Part shown: positions 56,958 through 64,000 of the stretch, piece after piece
Layout: each line of letters begins with the position of its first letter
Numbering within the stretch: position 1 is the stretch's first letter
DNA from: Pseudomonas hygromyciniae
GTDB lineage: Bacteria > Pseudomonadota > Gammaproteobacteria > Pseudomonadales > Pseudomonadaceae
DNA length: 64,000 nucleotides
Assembly: GCF_016925675.1 (NCBI RefSeq)
Contig: NZ_CP070506.1
Location: 3,718,501-3,782,500, forward strand
Direction of reading: 5' to 3'
Position numbers and translations under genes: made by a program
Notes under the pieces: generated by a model
The model's input: only the letters and a program-made list of their open reading frames with translations
Told to the model about the DNA's origin: nothing
The model's database searches: none

Positions 56958-58140
56958 ATGCAAGACGTCGTGATTGTTGCTGCCACCCGCACCGCCGTGG
57001 GCAGTTTTCAAGGGGTCCTGGCCACCATCCCGGCACCGGAACTGGGGGCCGCCGTGATCCGCCGCCTACTGGAGCAGACTGGCCTGGACCCAGCGCTTGT
57101 AGATGAAGTGATCCTTGGCCAGGTGCTGACCGCAGGCTCCGGCCAGAACCCGGCGCGCCAGGCATCGATCCTCGCCGGCCTGCCGCACGCGGTGCCGAGC
57201 CTGACCTTGAACAAAGTCTGTGGCTCGGGCCTCAAGGCCTTGCACCTGGGCGCACAGGCCATCCGCTGCGGTGACGCCGAGGTGATCATCGCAGGTGGCA
57301 TGGAAAACATGAGCCTGGCGCCCTATGTACTGCCTGCCGCCCGCACCGGCCTGCGCATGGGCCATGCGACGATGGTCGACAGCATGATCAGCGACGGCCT
57401 GTGGGACGCGTTCAACGACTACCACATGGGCATCACCGCCGAGAACCTGGTGGACAAGTACGGCATCAGCCGTGAAGACCAGGACACCTTCGCCGCCGCT
57501 TCCCAGCAGAAAGCGGCTGCCGCGATTGAGGCCGGGCGCTTTGCCGACGAAATCACGCCGATCCTGATCCCCCCAGCGCAAAGGCGACCCGATTGCCTTT
57601 GCCGTGGACGAGCAACCTCGCGCCGGCACCACCGCCCAATCCCTGGGCAAGCTCAAGCCAGCCTTCAAGAAGGACGGCAGCGTCACCGCCGGCAACGCGT
57701 CGAGCCTCAACGACGGCGCCGCCGCGGTACTGCTGATGAGCGCCGATAAAGCCAAGGAACTGGGCCTGCCAGTCCTGGCACGGATCGCCAGCTACGCCAA
57801 CGCGGGCGTCGATCCGGCGATCATGGGCATTGGCCCGGTGTCCGCGACCCGGCGCTGCCTGGACAAGGCCGGCTGGCAGTTGGCCGAACTGGACCTGATC
57901 GAAGCCAACGAAGCCTTCGCCGCACAGGCGCTGGCAGTGGGCAAGGAACTGGAGTGGGACGCGGCCAAGGTCAACGTCAACGGTGGCGCGATTGCCATCG
58001 GCCACCCGATTGGCGCATCAGGCTGCCGCGTACTGGTGACCTTGCTGCATGAAATGATCAAGCGCGATGCCAAGAAAGGCCTGGCCACCTTGTGCATCGG
58101 CGGCGGCCAGGGCGTGGCACTGGCCCTTGAGCGCGACTGA
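56958..58140 (+). CDS. Acetyl-CoA acetyltransferase (thiolase), one-base frameshift
   Basis: About 393 residues once joined. The acyl-accepting Cys lies in [16 protein letters not shown] near 88, followed by [11 protein letters not shown], the His in [15 protein letters not shown] and the second Cys in LCIGGGQG. The frame breaks at the C run 57569-57574: six present, five expected, giving [18 protein letters not shown]. It cleaves acetoacetyl-CoA made by the upstream CoA transferase to two acetyl-CoA. A strong terminator follows. Confidence 0.9.
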
Positions 58141-58157
58141 TTCAACGAGCAACATGG

Positions 58158-58194
58158 AAAAGGCCCGGCTCCACGAAAAGCCGGGCCTTTTTTT
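58158..58194 (+). terminator. Rho-independent terminator of the CoA-transferase/thiolase operon
   Basis: AAAAGGCCCGGCT ... AGCCGGGCC followed by seven T, 18 bp after the thiolase stop. Confidence 0.92.
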
Positions 58195-58233
58195 GCCTAT
58201 CTGATTGGTACTGTCGCGCAGCCACCTGGCCCA

Positions 58234-58259
58234 CTTGTGGCGAGCGGGCTTGCCACAAG
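58234..58259. repeat. Short palindrome with REP-like core
   Basis: CTTGTGGC-GAGCGGGCTT-GCCACAAG. The centre matches the GTGGCGAGCGGGCTTGCC unit seen in the large palindromes. Confidence 0.6.
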
Positions 58260-58318
58260 GGGGACGCGCACGACTCGACAATGTACATAAAACAGCGCTG
58301 TAACAGCTTTGCGGGTAG

Positions 58319-58732
58319 CTACGCAGCGGCCTGGGGCACGGCGAATACCGCATTGGCTCGCACTACGACCTTCTCCCCCACCTGCAGGCTGACCGTGGCA
58401 AACGCCATCTGCCGCCCGCGCTTGTGATGCTCCAGCCGCACTTCGATCCAATCACCCACCTGCACCGCCCCCAGATAATCGAGGGTCATGCTCGCGGTAA
58501 TCAATGGCAACGGCGGGTCGCTGGAAAACGCCATGGCATAACCCATGCCCACATCCGCCAGGGTCGCCAATACGCCACCATGCACCGTACCGCGCCCGTT
58601 GGCATGGCGGTTGTCGGCGCGCAGGCCCAGTTGCAACTGCAGGCCCTCGCCGCGGCAATACACCGGGCCGAGCAAGTCCAGGAGCGGGCTGCTGCGAGAT
58701 AAGGGGGCAAAACCTTCAGGGGTATCCGTCAT
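58319..58732 (-). CDS. PaaI-family thioesterase (hotdog fold)
   Basis: 137 residues with the hotdog-fold motif VHGGVLATLADVGMGYA near residue 50, in which the Asp and His are functional in relatives. It probably hydrolyses an acyl-CoA. The start at 58732 is chosen because homologous length begins there; an ATG at 58786 would extend it. It is convergent with the thiolase operon. Confidence 0.88.
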   Translation of the reverse strand: MTDTPEGFAPLSRSSPLLDLLGPVYCRGEGLQLQLGLRADNRHANGRGTVHGGVLATLADVGMGYAMAFSSDPPLPLITASMTLDYLGAVQVGDWIEVRLEHHKRGRQMAFATVSLQVGEKVVVRANAVFAVPQAAA

Positions 58733-58900
58733 GATGGATCTTCCTTGTGAGCAGGCATGAGGTTTAACCCGCATCGGTCCATGCAACCAGCATGATCAAC
58801 CGGGTAAATCTGTGCCGATAAGCCCACACCCACTTTGCGTTCGCCGGGCAAACCGGCTTTAATCGCCGCGCACTTTATCCCGCACACTGAAGGAGACGTA

Positions 58901-59680
58901 ATGCGCCATCTGGAAGGCAGATCTACTGCGTTGATGTTTTTGGCCGCCCTGCTGCTCGGCGGCTGTTCGCCCAAGGAATATTCCGAAGCCACACAGATCA
59001 ATGGCGAACAGGGCCGGGCTGGCGCGCAGTTGGCCTATGAGCACGAGTTGAGTCTGGCGATGCCGGTTGCCCTGCTGGCACCGCGCATGCAGGCCACGCG
59101 CCAAGCCTGTGAGTCGGCGCAGTTCGGTGCCTGCAACATCCTGCGTATCGAAGAAAACAGCGACGGCGGCATGATTGTATTGCGCATCGCCCCCAGCGGA
59201 GTCGAGCCGTTGGTGAGCATGGCGGCAGAGGGCGGGCAACTGGGCCAGCGCATCACCAGCGCTGAAGACCTGGCCGACGCGGTGGCCGATGTACGTCACC
59301 GCCAGGAACGTTTGCAGGCCCAGCAAAAGCGCCTGGATGAGCTGGCCGCGCGCAAGGACATCACCGTGGGCGACCTGATCACCCTCACCAAGGAACAAGC
59401 CGCCATCGAAAACGAGCTGCAAGAACTGGCGCAGATCGCCGCCGGCCAGCAGCGGCGCCTGGACACCAACCGCGTGACCCTGAACTTCCGCCCATCCGAC
59501 GGCGAGCATCAGCAATCACGTTTCGCGCGCATGTTCGGCAACCTGGGCGACAACCTGGTCGACGGCACCGCCGACGCCCTGGAACGTTCCAGCTATGTGC
59601 TGCCGTTTGTGATCCTCGCGTTCCCGGTGCTGTGGCTGTGGGTCTGGCTGTGGCGCAAGCTGGTCAAGCGCCGCCCCTGA
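58901..59680 (+). CDS. DUF4349 lipoprotein
   Basis: 259 residues. A lipoprotein signal has LLLGGC (Cys at 22). A DUF4349 domain follows with a coiled-coil central part (about 135-195, DVRHRQERLQAQQKRLDELA), then a membrane helix near the C-terminus (LPFVILAFPVLWLWVWLW) and a basic tail. AAGGAGACGTA directly upstream of ATG 58901 fixes the start. Function unknown. Confidence 0.87.
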   Translation: MRHLEGRSTALMFLAALLLGGCSPKEYSEATQINGEQGRAGAQLAYEHELSLAMPVALLAPRMQATRQACESAQFGACNILRIEENSDGGMIVLRIAPSGVEPLVSMAAEGGQLGQRITSAEDLADAVADVRHRQERLQAQQKRLDELAARKDITVGDLITLTKEQAAIENELQELAQIAAGQQRRLDTNRVTLNFRPSDGEHQQSRFARMFGNLGDNLVDGTADALERSSYVLPFVILAFPVLWLWVWLWRKLVKRRP

Positions 59681-59682
59681 CC

Positions 59683-60768
59683 TCAGCGCTTCATGCAACG
59701 CTGGTAACGCTCATCCACGCGCTGGGCGAACCAGGCCGTGGTGAGGTTGCGGGTGATCTTCGGGCTCTTGAGCACAATTCCCGGCAGGATCGCCCGCGGC
59801 AACGGCTTGCCTTCGGCTTTCTCGGCCAGGGCAAAGACCCGCTGGTACAGGGTGGTCTCTTCAAAGTCCAGGCGATCGCCCTGCTCCAACTGGCTGCGGA
59901 TGCTCGGGTTGCGCATGTCCAGTTTCTTGCCCAGTGAGCGCACCGCCAGTTCCGTAGTGCCGGGCATGATCGAGCCGTAGCGGATCAAATCGCCATCCAG
60001 CGCCAGGCGGGTGCCGGAAGCGCGGCTGACTGCCGCCTGGAACGCGGCATTGCGGCTGGCGTACCAACCGGCATTGAAGTCGGCAAAGCGGTACAGCGGC
60101 TGCTGGTAGCTCACAGGATAACCGAGCAAATGAGCGATACCGAAATACATGCCGCCACGCCGGGTGAACACTTCGCGGCGAATGCTTGCGTCTACGGTGT
60201 AGGGATAATCCCGAGCCTGCTTCTCGGCGAAGGCAATACTCACCTGCATCGGGCCTGCGGTGTGCACCGGGTTGAAACTGCCAAACAAGGTGCGACCCAA
60301 CGGCACGGTGCCGATAAAGTCGTCAAAGATCCCACTCAGATCCTTCTCAGTACGCGCAGCACTCAGGCGGTCGGCGTAGGACTTGCCCGTGGGCGAGCGC
60401 AGTTGCAGCGCGGTGCGCACCAGCACGGCCGGCACATGCACCTTGGCCGCACGCTTGAGGATTTCATCCTGGGCGATCTTGCCCATGTTCGGCACTGGCG
60501 GGTCGACCTGATAGGTGGACTCTTGCTCAGTCACCGCCAGTACCGCACAGATATTCTCGGTGCTGGGGTAGATCTTCTGGCTGTCGAACGCCGTGTAGAT
60601 ATCCTGGGCCCAGCCGGCGCGATCCGCCACCTTGACCGGCATCAAACGTACGATCTGCGCCTTGACCTCGGATTCACTGCGCTCTGGAAGCTGCTGGCTG
60701 CGTTGCGTCGAACAGCCAGCCAGCACCAGTAAGGCGCTCAGGCAGAGAGTCAGCCGGGATGAAAGCAT
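59683..60768 (-). CDS. DUF1615 lipoprotein
   Basis: 361 residues. The lipoprotein signal MLSSRLTLCLSALLVLAGCS has the lipobox LAGC at 16-19. The rest matches DUF1615, which contains a lytic-transglycosylase-like segment (VLAVTEQESTYQVDPP with a possible catalytic Glu). It may act on peptidoglycan, but this is an inference. It is convergent with the DUF4349 gene; only 2 bp separate the stop codons. Confidence 0.85.
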   Translation of the reverse strand: MLSSRLTLCLSALLVLAGCSTQRSQQLPERSESEVKAQIVRLMPVKVADRAGWAQDIYTAFDSQKIYPSTENICAVLAVTEQESTYQVDPPVPNMGKIAQDEILKRAAKVHVPAVLVRTALQLRSPTGKSYADRLSAARTEKDLSGIFDDFIGTVPLGRTLFGSFNPVHTAGPMQVSIAFAEKQARDYPYTVDASIRREVFTRRGGMYFGIAHLLGYPVSYQQPLYRFADFNAGWYASRNAAFQAAVSRASGTRLALDGDLIRYGSIMPGTTELAVRSLGKKLDMRNPSIRSQLEQGDRLDFEETTLYQRVFALAEKAEGKPLPRAILPGIVLKSPKITRNLTTAWFAQRVDERYQRCMKR

Positions 60769-60841
60769 GCGGGGGTGTCCTGTGAGTCGCTGAAAGCGCC
60801 CACTATCTCACACCCCTCCCCACCCCATGTAGGACCCGGGA

Positions 60842-61816
60842 TCAGATGCCCGCGAGCGCCAGGTCCATCGCAAAGTAGGTGAAGATCAGGTCCGCACCGG
60901 CGCGCTTGATCGAACCCAGGGTTTCGCGCACTACGCGGGCTTCGTCGATGGCACCGGCCTGGGCGCCGAACTTGATCATCGCGTATTCGCCACTGACCTG
61001 GTACGCCGCCACTGGCAAGCGCGATGCTTCGCGGATGTCGCGGATGATGTCCAGGTACGCACCGGCCGGCTTGACCATCAGCGAGTCGGCGCCTTCCTGC
61101 TCATCGAGCAGGGATTCGCGCACGGCTTCGCGGCGGTTCATCGGGTTCATCTGGTAGCTTTTGCGGTCGCCCTTCAGCGCGCTGCCGCCTGCCTCGCGGA
61201 ACGGGCCATACAGGGCCGAAGCGAATTTGGTGGAGTACGCCATGATCGGGATATGGGTGAAGCCGGCCGCATCCAGAGCCCGGCGAATGGCCTGGACCTG
61301 GCCGTCCATCGCTGCCGAAGGCGCGATCACATCGGCACCAGCGCGGGCTGCCGCCACCGCTTGCTTGCCCAGGTTGGCCAAGGTGCGGTCGTTGTCCACT
61401 TCATGGCCGTGCATCACGCCGCAATGGCCGTGATCGGTGTATTCGCAAAAGCAGGTGTCGGACATCACGATCATCTCCGGCACCGCATCCTTGCAGATCG
61501 CCGACATGCGCGACACCAGACCGCGCTCGTTCCAGGTGTCGCTGCCGTCGGCATCCAGGTGATGGGACACGCCAAACGTCATCACCGACTTGATCCCGGC
61601 GCGGGCAAAGCGCTCGATTTCACTGGCCAGTTTCGATTCGGGGATACGCATCACGCCAGGCATGCTGGTGATTGGCACGAAGTCGTCGATTTCTTCTTCG
61701 ACGAAGATCGGCAATACCAGGTCGTTGAGGGTGAATTCGGTTTCCTGGAACAGGCTGCGCAACTCGGGAGAACGGCGCAGGCGACGGGAACGGGCTTCGG
61801 GGAACTGGCTGGACAT
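60842..61816 (-). CDS. hemB: Delta-aminolevulinic acid dehydratase, zinc-type (second HemB form)
   Basis: 324 residues. It condenses two 5-aminolevulinate to porphobilinogen. The Schiff-base lysines lie in [10 protein letters not shown] and [10 protein letters not shown]. It carries the three zinc-ligand cysteines in [14 protein letters not shown], unlike the canonical Pseudomonas HemB, which lacks these cysteines and depends on Mg (established knowledge). This is therefore likely a second, zinc-dependent paralogue. It is transcribed alone, convergent with no other haem gene nearby. Confidence 0.92.
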   Translation of the reverse strand: MSSQFPEARSRRLRRSPELRSLFQETEFTLNDLVLPIFVEEEIDDFVPITSMPGVMRIPESKLASEIERFARAGIKSVMTFGVSHHLDADGSDTWNERGLVSRMSAICKDAVPEMIVMSDTCFCEYTDHGHCGVMHGHEVDNDRTLANLGKQAVAAARAGADVIAPSAAMDGQVQAIRRALDAAGFTHIPIMAYSTKFASALYGPFREAGGSALKGDRKSYQMNPMNRREAVRESLLDEQEGADSLMVKPAGAYLDIIRDIREASRLPVAAYQVSGEYAMIKFGAQAGAIDEARVVRETLGSIKRAGADLIFTYFAMDLALAGI

Positions 61817-61994
61817 GGGTTTTCCTACAATTTCCTACAAAAAGGGCCATGGCACGTGGCAAGGCCGCTAGCTTAAGGGCGAAAGCTTATGCCTGGATTG
61901 ACCGAGAGCACAAATACCGTGGCCATAACGGTGTTTTGCCACTCCCGTAACAATATGTTTTCGGCTTTGGGATCAAGTTGGCAGCCAATAACCG

Positions 61995-62837
61995 TTAAAG
62001 ACTCAGGCTGCCTTCGATACACACCGAGACGGCGCCGCCGATCCAGATCTCATCCCCTTGTTGCTGCACCCGAATACGCCCGGCTCGGCCCATGGCCGTG
62101 CCCTGGCTGACCACGTACTGGCTGGGGGCCAGGCCTTCACCCAACAGCCATTGGGCTACGCCGGCATTCAGGCTGCCAGTGGCCGGGTCCTCAGGCGCCC
62201 CGTCGCCGGCAATAAACCCGCGCACTTCAAACTGCGCATCCACATCGTCGCGGCTCGGATCGCATGGGGCAACCACGCCCACTGCCAACCCGAGCAGCTT
62301 CGAATAGTCCGGCTGCAAGTCCAGCACCGTCTGCCGATCTGTCAACATCAGCGCCAGCCAGCCGGCACCGTTGTCGACCCATTGGCTGCGGACAATCGCC
62401 TCGGGTTCGAGGTTGAGCGCCACGCGCACACGCTCCAACAACTGCGCATCCAGCGGACCTGAGCGCAACAAGGGTGGTGCGATGAACGCCAGTTCCTGGC
62501 CCTGGCGGCGAATACGCACCAGGCCGATCTCGCACTCCTGGATGATCTCGCTGCCCTGGGGCACGCCGCCGGCTTGCAGCCACGCATGGCAGCTGCCCAG
62601 GGTCGGATGGCCGGCGAAGGGCAACTCCTGGGTGGTCGTGAAAATACGCACCCGGTAGTCAGCGCGTGGGTCGCGCGGTTGCAGCAGGAACGTGGTCTCG
62701 CTGAGGTTGGTCCACTGGGCGAAGTCCGCCATCTGCTGGTCGCTCAGGCAATCGGCGCCCAGCACCACGGCCAGTGGGTTGCCCTTGAGGGCCACGCTGC
62801 TGAATACATCAAGTTGCTTGAAGTCAAAGGTCGGCAT
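61995..62837 (-). CDS. PhzF-family isomerase
   Basis: 280 residues with the PhzF fold: FDFKQLDVFSS start, the catalytic Glu in NLSETTFLLQ, LPFAGHPTLGS and GAPEDPATGSLNAGVAQWL. Family members isomerise by moving a proton; the substrate is unknown outside phenazine producers, and no other phenazine gene is nearby. It starts 3 bp after the glutathione transferase gene's stop, so both are in one operon. Confidence 0.9.
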   Translation of the reverse strand: MPTFDFKQLDVFSSVALKGNPLAVVLGADCLSDQQMADFAQWTNLSETTFLLQPRDPRADYRVRIFTTTQELPFAGHPTLGSCHAWLQAGGVPQGSEIIQECEIGLVRIRRQGQELAFIAPPLLRSGPLDAQLLERVRVALNLEPEAIVRSQWVDNGAGWLALMLTDRQTVLDLQPDYSKLLGLAVGVVAPCDPSRDDVDAQFEVRGFIAGDGAPEDPATGSLNAGVAQWLLGEGLAPSQYVVSQGTAMGRAGRIRVQQQGDEIWIGGAVSVCIEGSLSL

Positions 62838-62840
62838 GGG

Positions 62841-63539
62841 TCAGCTCGGAATATTCAGGCCACGAATCACCGCCGGTCGGGCAACAAAGCCGTCCAGCGC
62901 GCGCAGTACATTGGGGAAATCGCTGATGCCCACCAGATCACCCGACTCATAAAAACCGATCAGGTTGCGGATCCAGGGGAAGGTCGCGATATCGGCGATG
63001 GTGTACTCATCGCCCATGATCCAGCTGCGGCCCAGCAGGCGCTTTTCCAGGACCTCCAGCAGGCGCCGGGCTTCAGCCGCATAGCGGTCGCGGGGGCGCT
63101 TGTCTTCGTAGGCCTTGCCGGCAAATTTATTGAAGAAGCCCACCTGGCCGAACATCGGCCCGATCCCGGCCATCTGAAACATCAGCCATTGCAGGGTTTC
63201 GTAGCGTGCGGCGGGCGCCTGGGGCAGCAGTTGCGCGGTTTTCTCTGCCAGGTAGATCAGGATCGCCCCCGACTCGAACAACGCCAGCGGTTCACCGTCC
63301 GGGCCGTTGGGGTCGATGATCGCCGGGATTTTGTTGTTGGGGTTCAACGACAGGAATTCGGGCGAGAACTGGTCCTGGGTGTCGAAGCTGACTTTATGCG
63401 CCTCATAGGCCAGGCCCACCTCTTCGAGCATGATCGAGACCTTGACGCCATTGGGGGTGGGCAGCGAGTACAACTGCAGGCGTTCGGGATGCTGGGCTGG
63501 CCATTTGGTAATAATCGGAAACGCCGCGAGTGAAATCAT
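62841..63539 (-). CDS. Glutathione S-transferase (YghU/YfcG-like)
   Basis: 232 residues: an N-terminal thioredoxin-fold domain (ERLQLYSLPTPNGVKVSIML, then NKIPAIID and FESGAILIYLAEK) and a C-terminal helical domain with GRSWIMGDEYTIADIATFPW. The TPNG loop is typical of Nu-class disulfide-bond oxidoreductases. The start MISLAAFPIITKWP at 63539 is chosen over a much longer frame from 63791 with atypical residues. First gene of the GST-PhzF unit. Confidence 0.9.
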   Translation of the reverse strand: MISLAAFPIITKWPAQHPERLQLYSLPTPNGVKVSIMLEEVGLAYEAHKVSFDTQDQFSPEFLSLNPNNKIPAIIDPNGPDGEPLALFESGAILIYLAEKTAQLLPQAPAARYETLQWLMFQMAGIGPMFGQVGFFNKFAGKAYEDKRPRDRYAAEARRLLEVLEKRLLGRSWIMGDEYTIADIATFPWIRNLIGFYESGDLVGISDFPNVLRALDGFVARPAVIRGLNIPS

Positions 63540-63790
63540 CGATATACCCCAAGCTGAGAAAAACCCATGATAGCCATCTAGCGGCCAGGCCGCATTGGTC
63601 TTAAATCCGCAACATCGGCTCGCTAATCTCTTGTCCCTGCGAACCAAAACGCTATAGCGCACTCTTAGAAACGCTTGAACGGTTGAATGGAGGCATGCCG
63701 ACATACTCACGGAAACCCGCACGATGCTCGGAGCGTCGCGGTGGCTGGGCCTTGCGGTCTTGATCCGAAGCACTGAAGACTCGAAAACCA

Positions 63791-64000
63791 ATGAAAATCA
63801 AGCCTTTGTGCCTTGGCAAACGTTTTAAACAATATGCTTATTACGTATTACCGATGTTCTTCGTAGGCGGCGCCTTGATGCTGGCCTTCGAAGCCCGCGA
63901 AAGCAGTGCCGAGCCGAAGAACGGCGTGCAGACCCTGGTCTTCCTGCGCCACGGCGAAAAACCCGCTGGCGGCCTGGGACAACTCAATTGCCAGGGCCTC
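63791..64000 (+). CDS. Histidine-phosphatase-superfamily protein (partial, N-terminal part)
   Basis: The first 70 residues run to the window edge. A hydrophobic N-terminal segment (YYVLPMFFVGGALMLAFEA) is followed by VFLRHGEKP, the RHG phosphohistidine motif of the phosphoglycerate-mutase-like superfamily. It is probably a periplasmic or membrane-attached phosphatase. Divergent from the GST-PhzF operon with 251 bp between, in which no repeat was seen. Confidence 0.75.
   Translation, partial: MKIKPLCLGKRFKQYAYYVLPMFFVGGALMLAFEARESSAEPKNGVQTLVFLRHGEKPAGGLGQLNCQGL

Noticed and set aside
61995..62837. Phenazine biosynthesis cluster around the PhzF-like gene
   Set aside because: None of the other phenazine genes are present; PhzF homologues are common outside such clusters.

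Overview
The window is a stretch of GC-rich gammaproteobacterial chromosome that fits the Pseudomonas fluorescens group. The evidence is the bkdR-bkdA1-bkdA2-bkdB-lpdV cluster with protein lengths like those of P. putida, many Pseudomonas-type REP palindromes (TGTGGGAGCGGGCTTGCTCGCGAA and variants), Pseudomonas small-protein families (DUF1652, CsbD/YjbJ-like, RcnB-like), and an AlkC glycosylase with a C-terminal Ig-like domain. No rRNA, tRNA, CRISPR or prophage was seen.

Layout. 1-5 kb: end of an unknown gene, a FIST sensor protein with a hybrid histidine kinase, and a porin. 5-9 kb: an interspersed repeat, then a sulfur module (TauE/SafE permease, SQR-like flavoprotein, divergent metallo-beta-lactamase-fold protein). 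9-12 kb: an HD-GYP phosphodiesterase and a chemoreceptor. 12-19 kb: BkdR, the branched-chain 2-oxoacid dehydrogenase operon and ilvE, which together transaminate and oxidise Val/Leu/Ile. 19-26 kb: a tandem GNAT protein, then CtlX, ornithine cyclodeaminase, a polar amino-acid ABC transporter and an Lrp-type regulator, a plausible citrulline/ornithine uptake and catabolism unit. 26-27.4 kb: an IS110-family element inserted inside a REP. 27.5-29.6 kb: a radical-SAM/partner DNA-repair pair under a perfect SOS box. 30-34 kb: FKBP, nitrilase-family hydrolase, an internally duplicated membrane protein, a lipoprotein lytic transglycosylase and a membrane protein. 34-36.5 kb: a PAS-PAS-PAS-LuxR regulator flanked by two related palindromes, then CsbD and DUF1652 genes. 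36.5-47 kb: nested repeats, an MFS transporter, RcnB-like, WG-repeat, XRE-cupin/glutamine-synthetase-like, AlkC and DUF3857/transglutaminase proteins. 46-54.5 kb: LysR/GMC oxidoreductase, MHS transporter, topoisomerase III, CBS protein and a conserved small protein behind a long leader. 54.5-58 kb: LysR with an acetoacetate CoA-transferase/thiolase operon. 58-64 kb: thioesterase, DUF4349 and DUF1615 lipoproteins, a zinc-type HemB, GST-PhzF, and the start of a histidine-phosphatase-family gene.

The strongest single observation is in the IS110 element. The leader upstream of its transposase can fold into two internal loops. The first carries one strand that matches the left half of the insertion target and another complementary to its right half, which is the design of a bridge RNA. 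A second window-wide observation is that six genes (porin, TauE, MBL, IS110 transposase, a conserved small protein, thiolase) are each interrupted by exactly one extra base in a homopolymer. This looks much more like systematic over-calling in the assembly than real gene decay, so these genes are annotated here as full length with a frameshift note.
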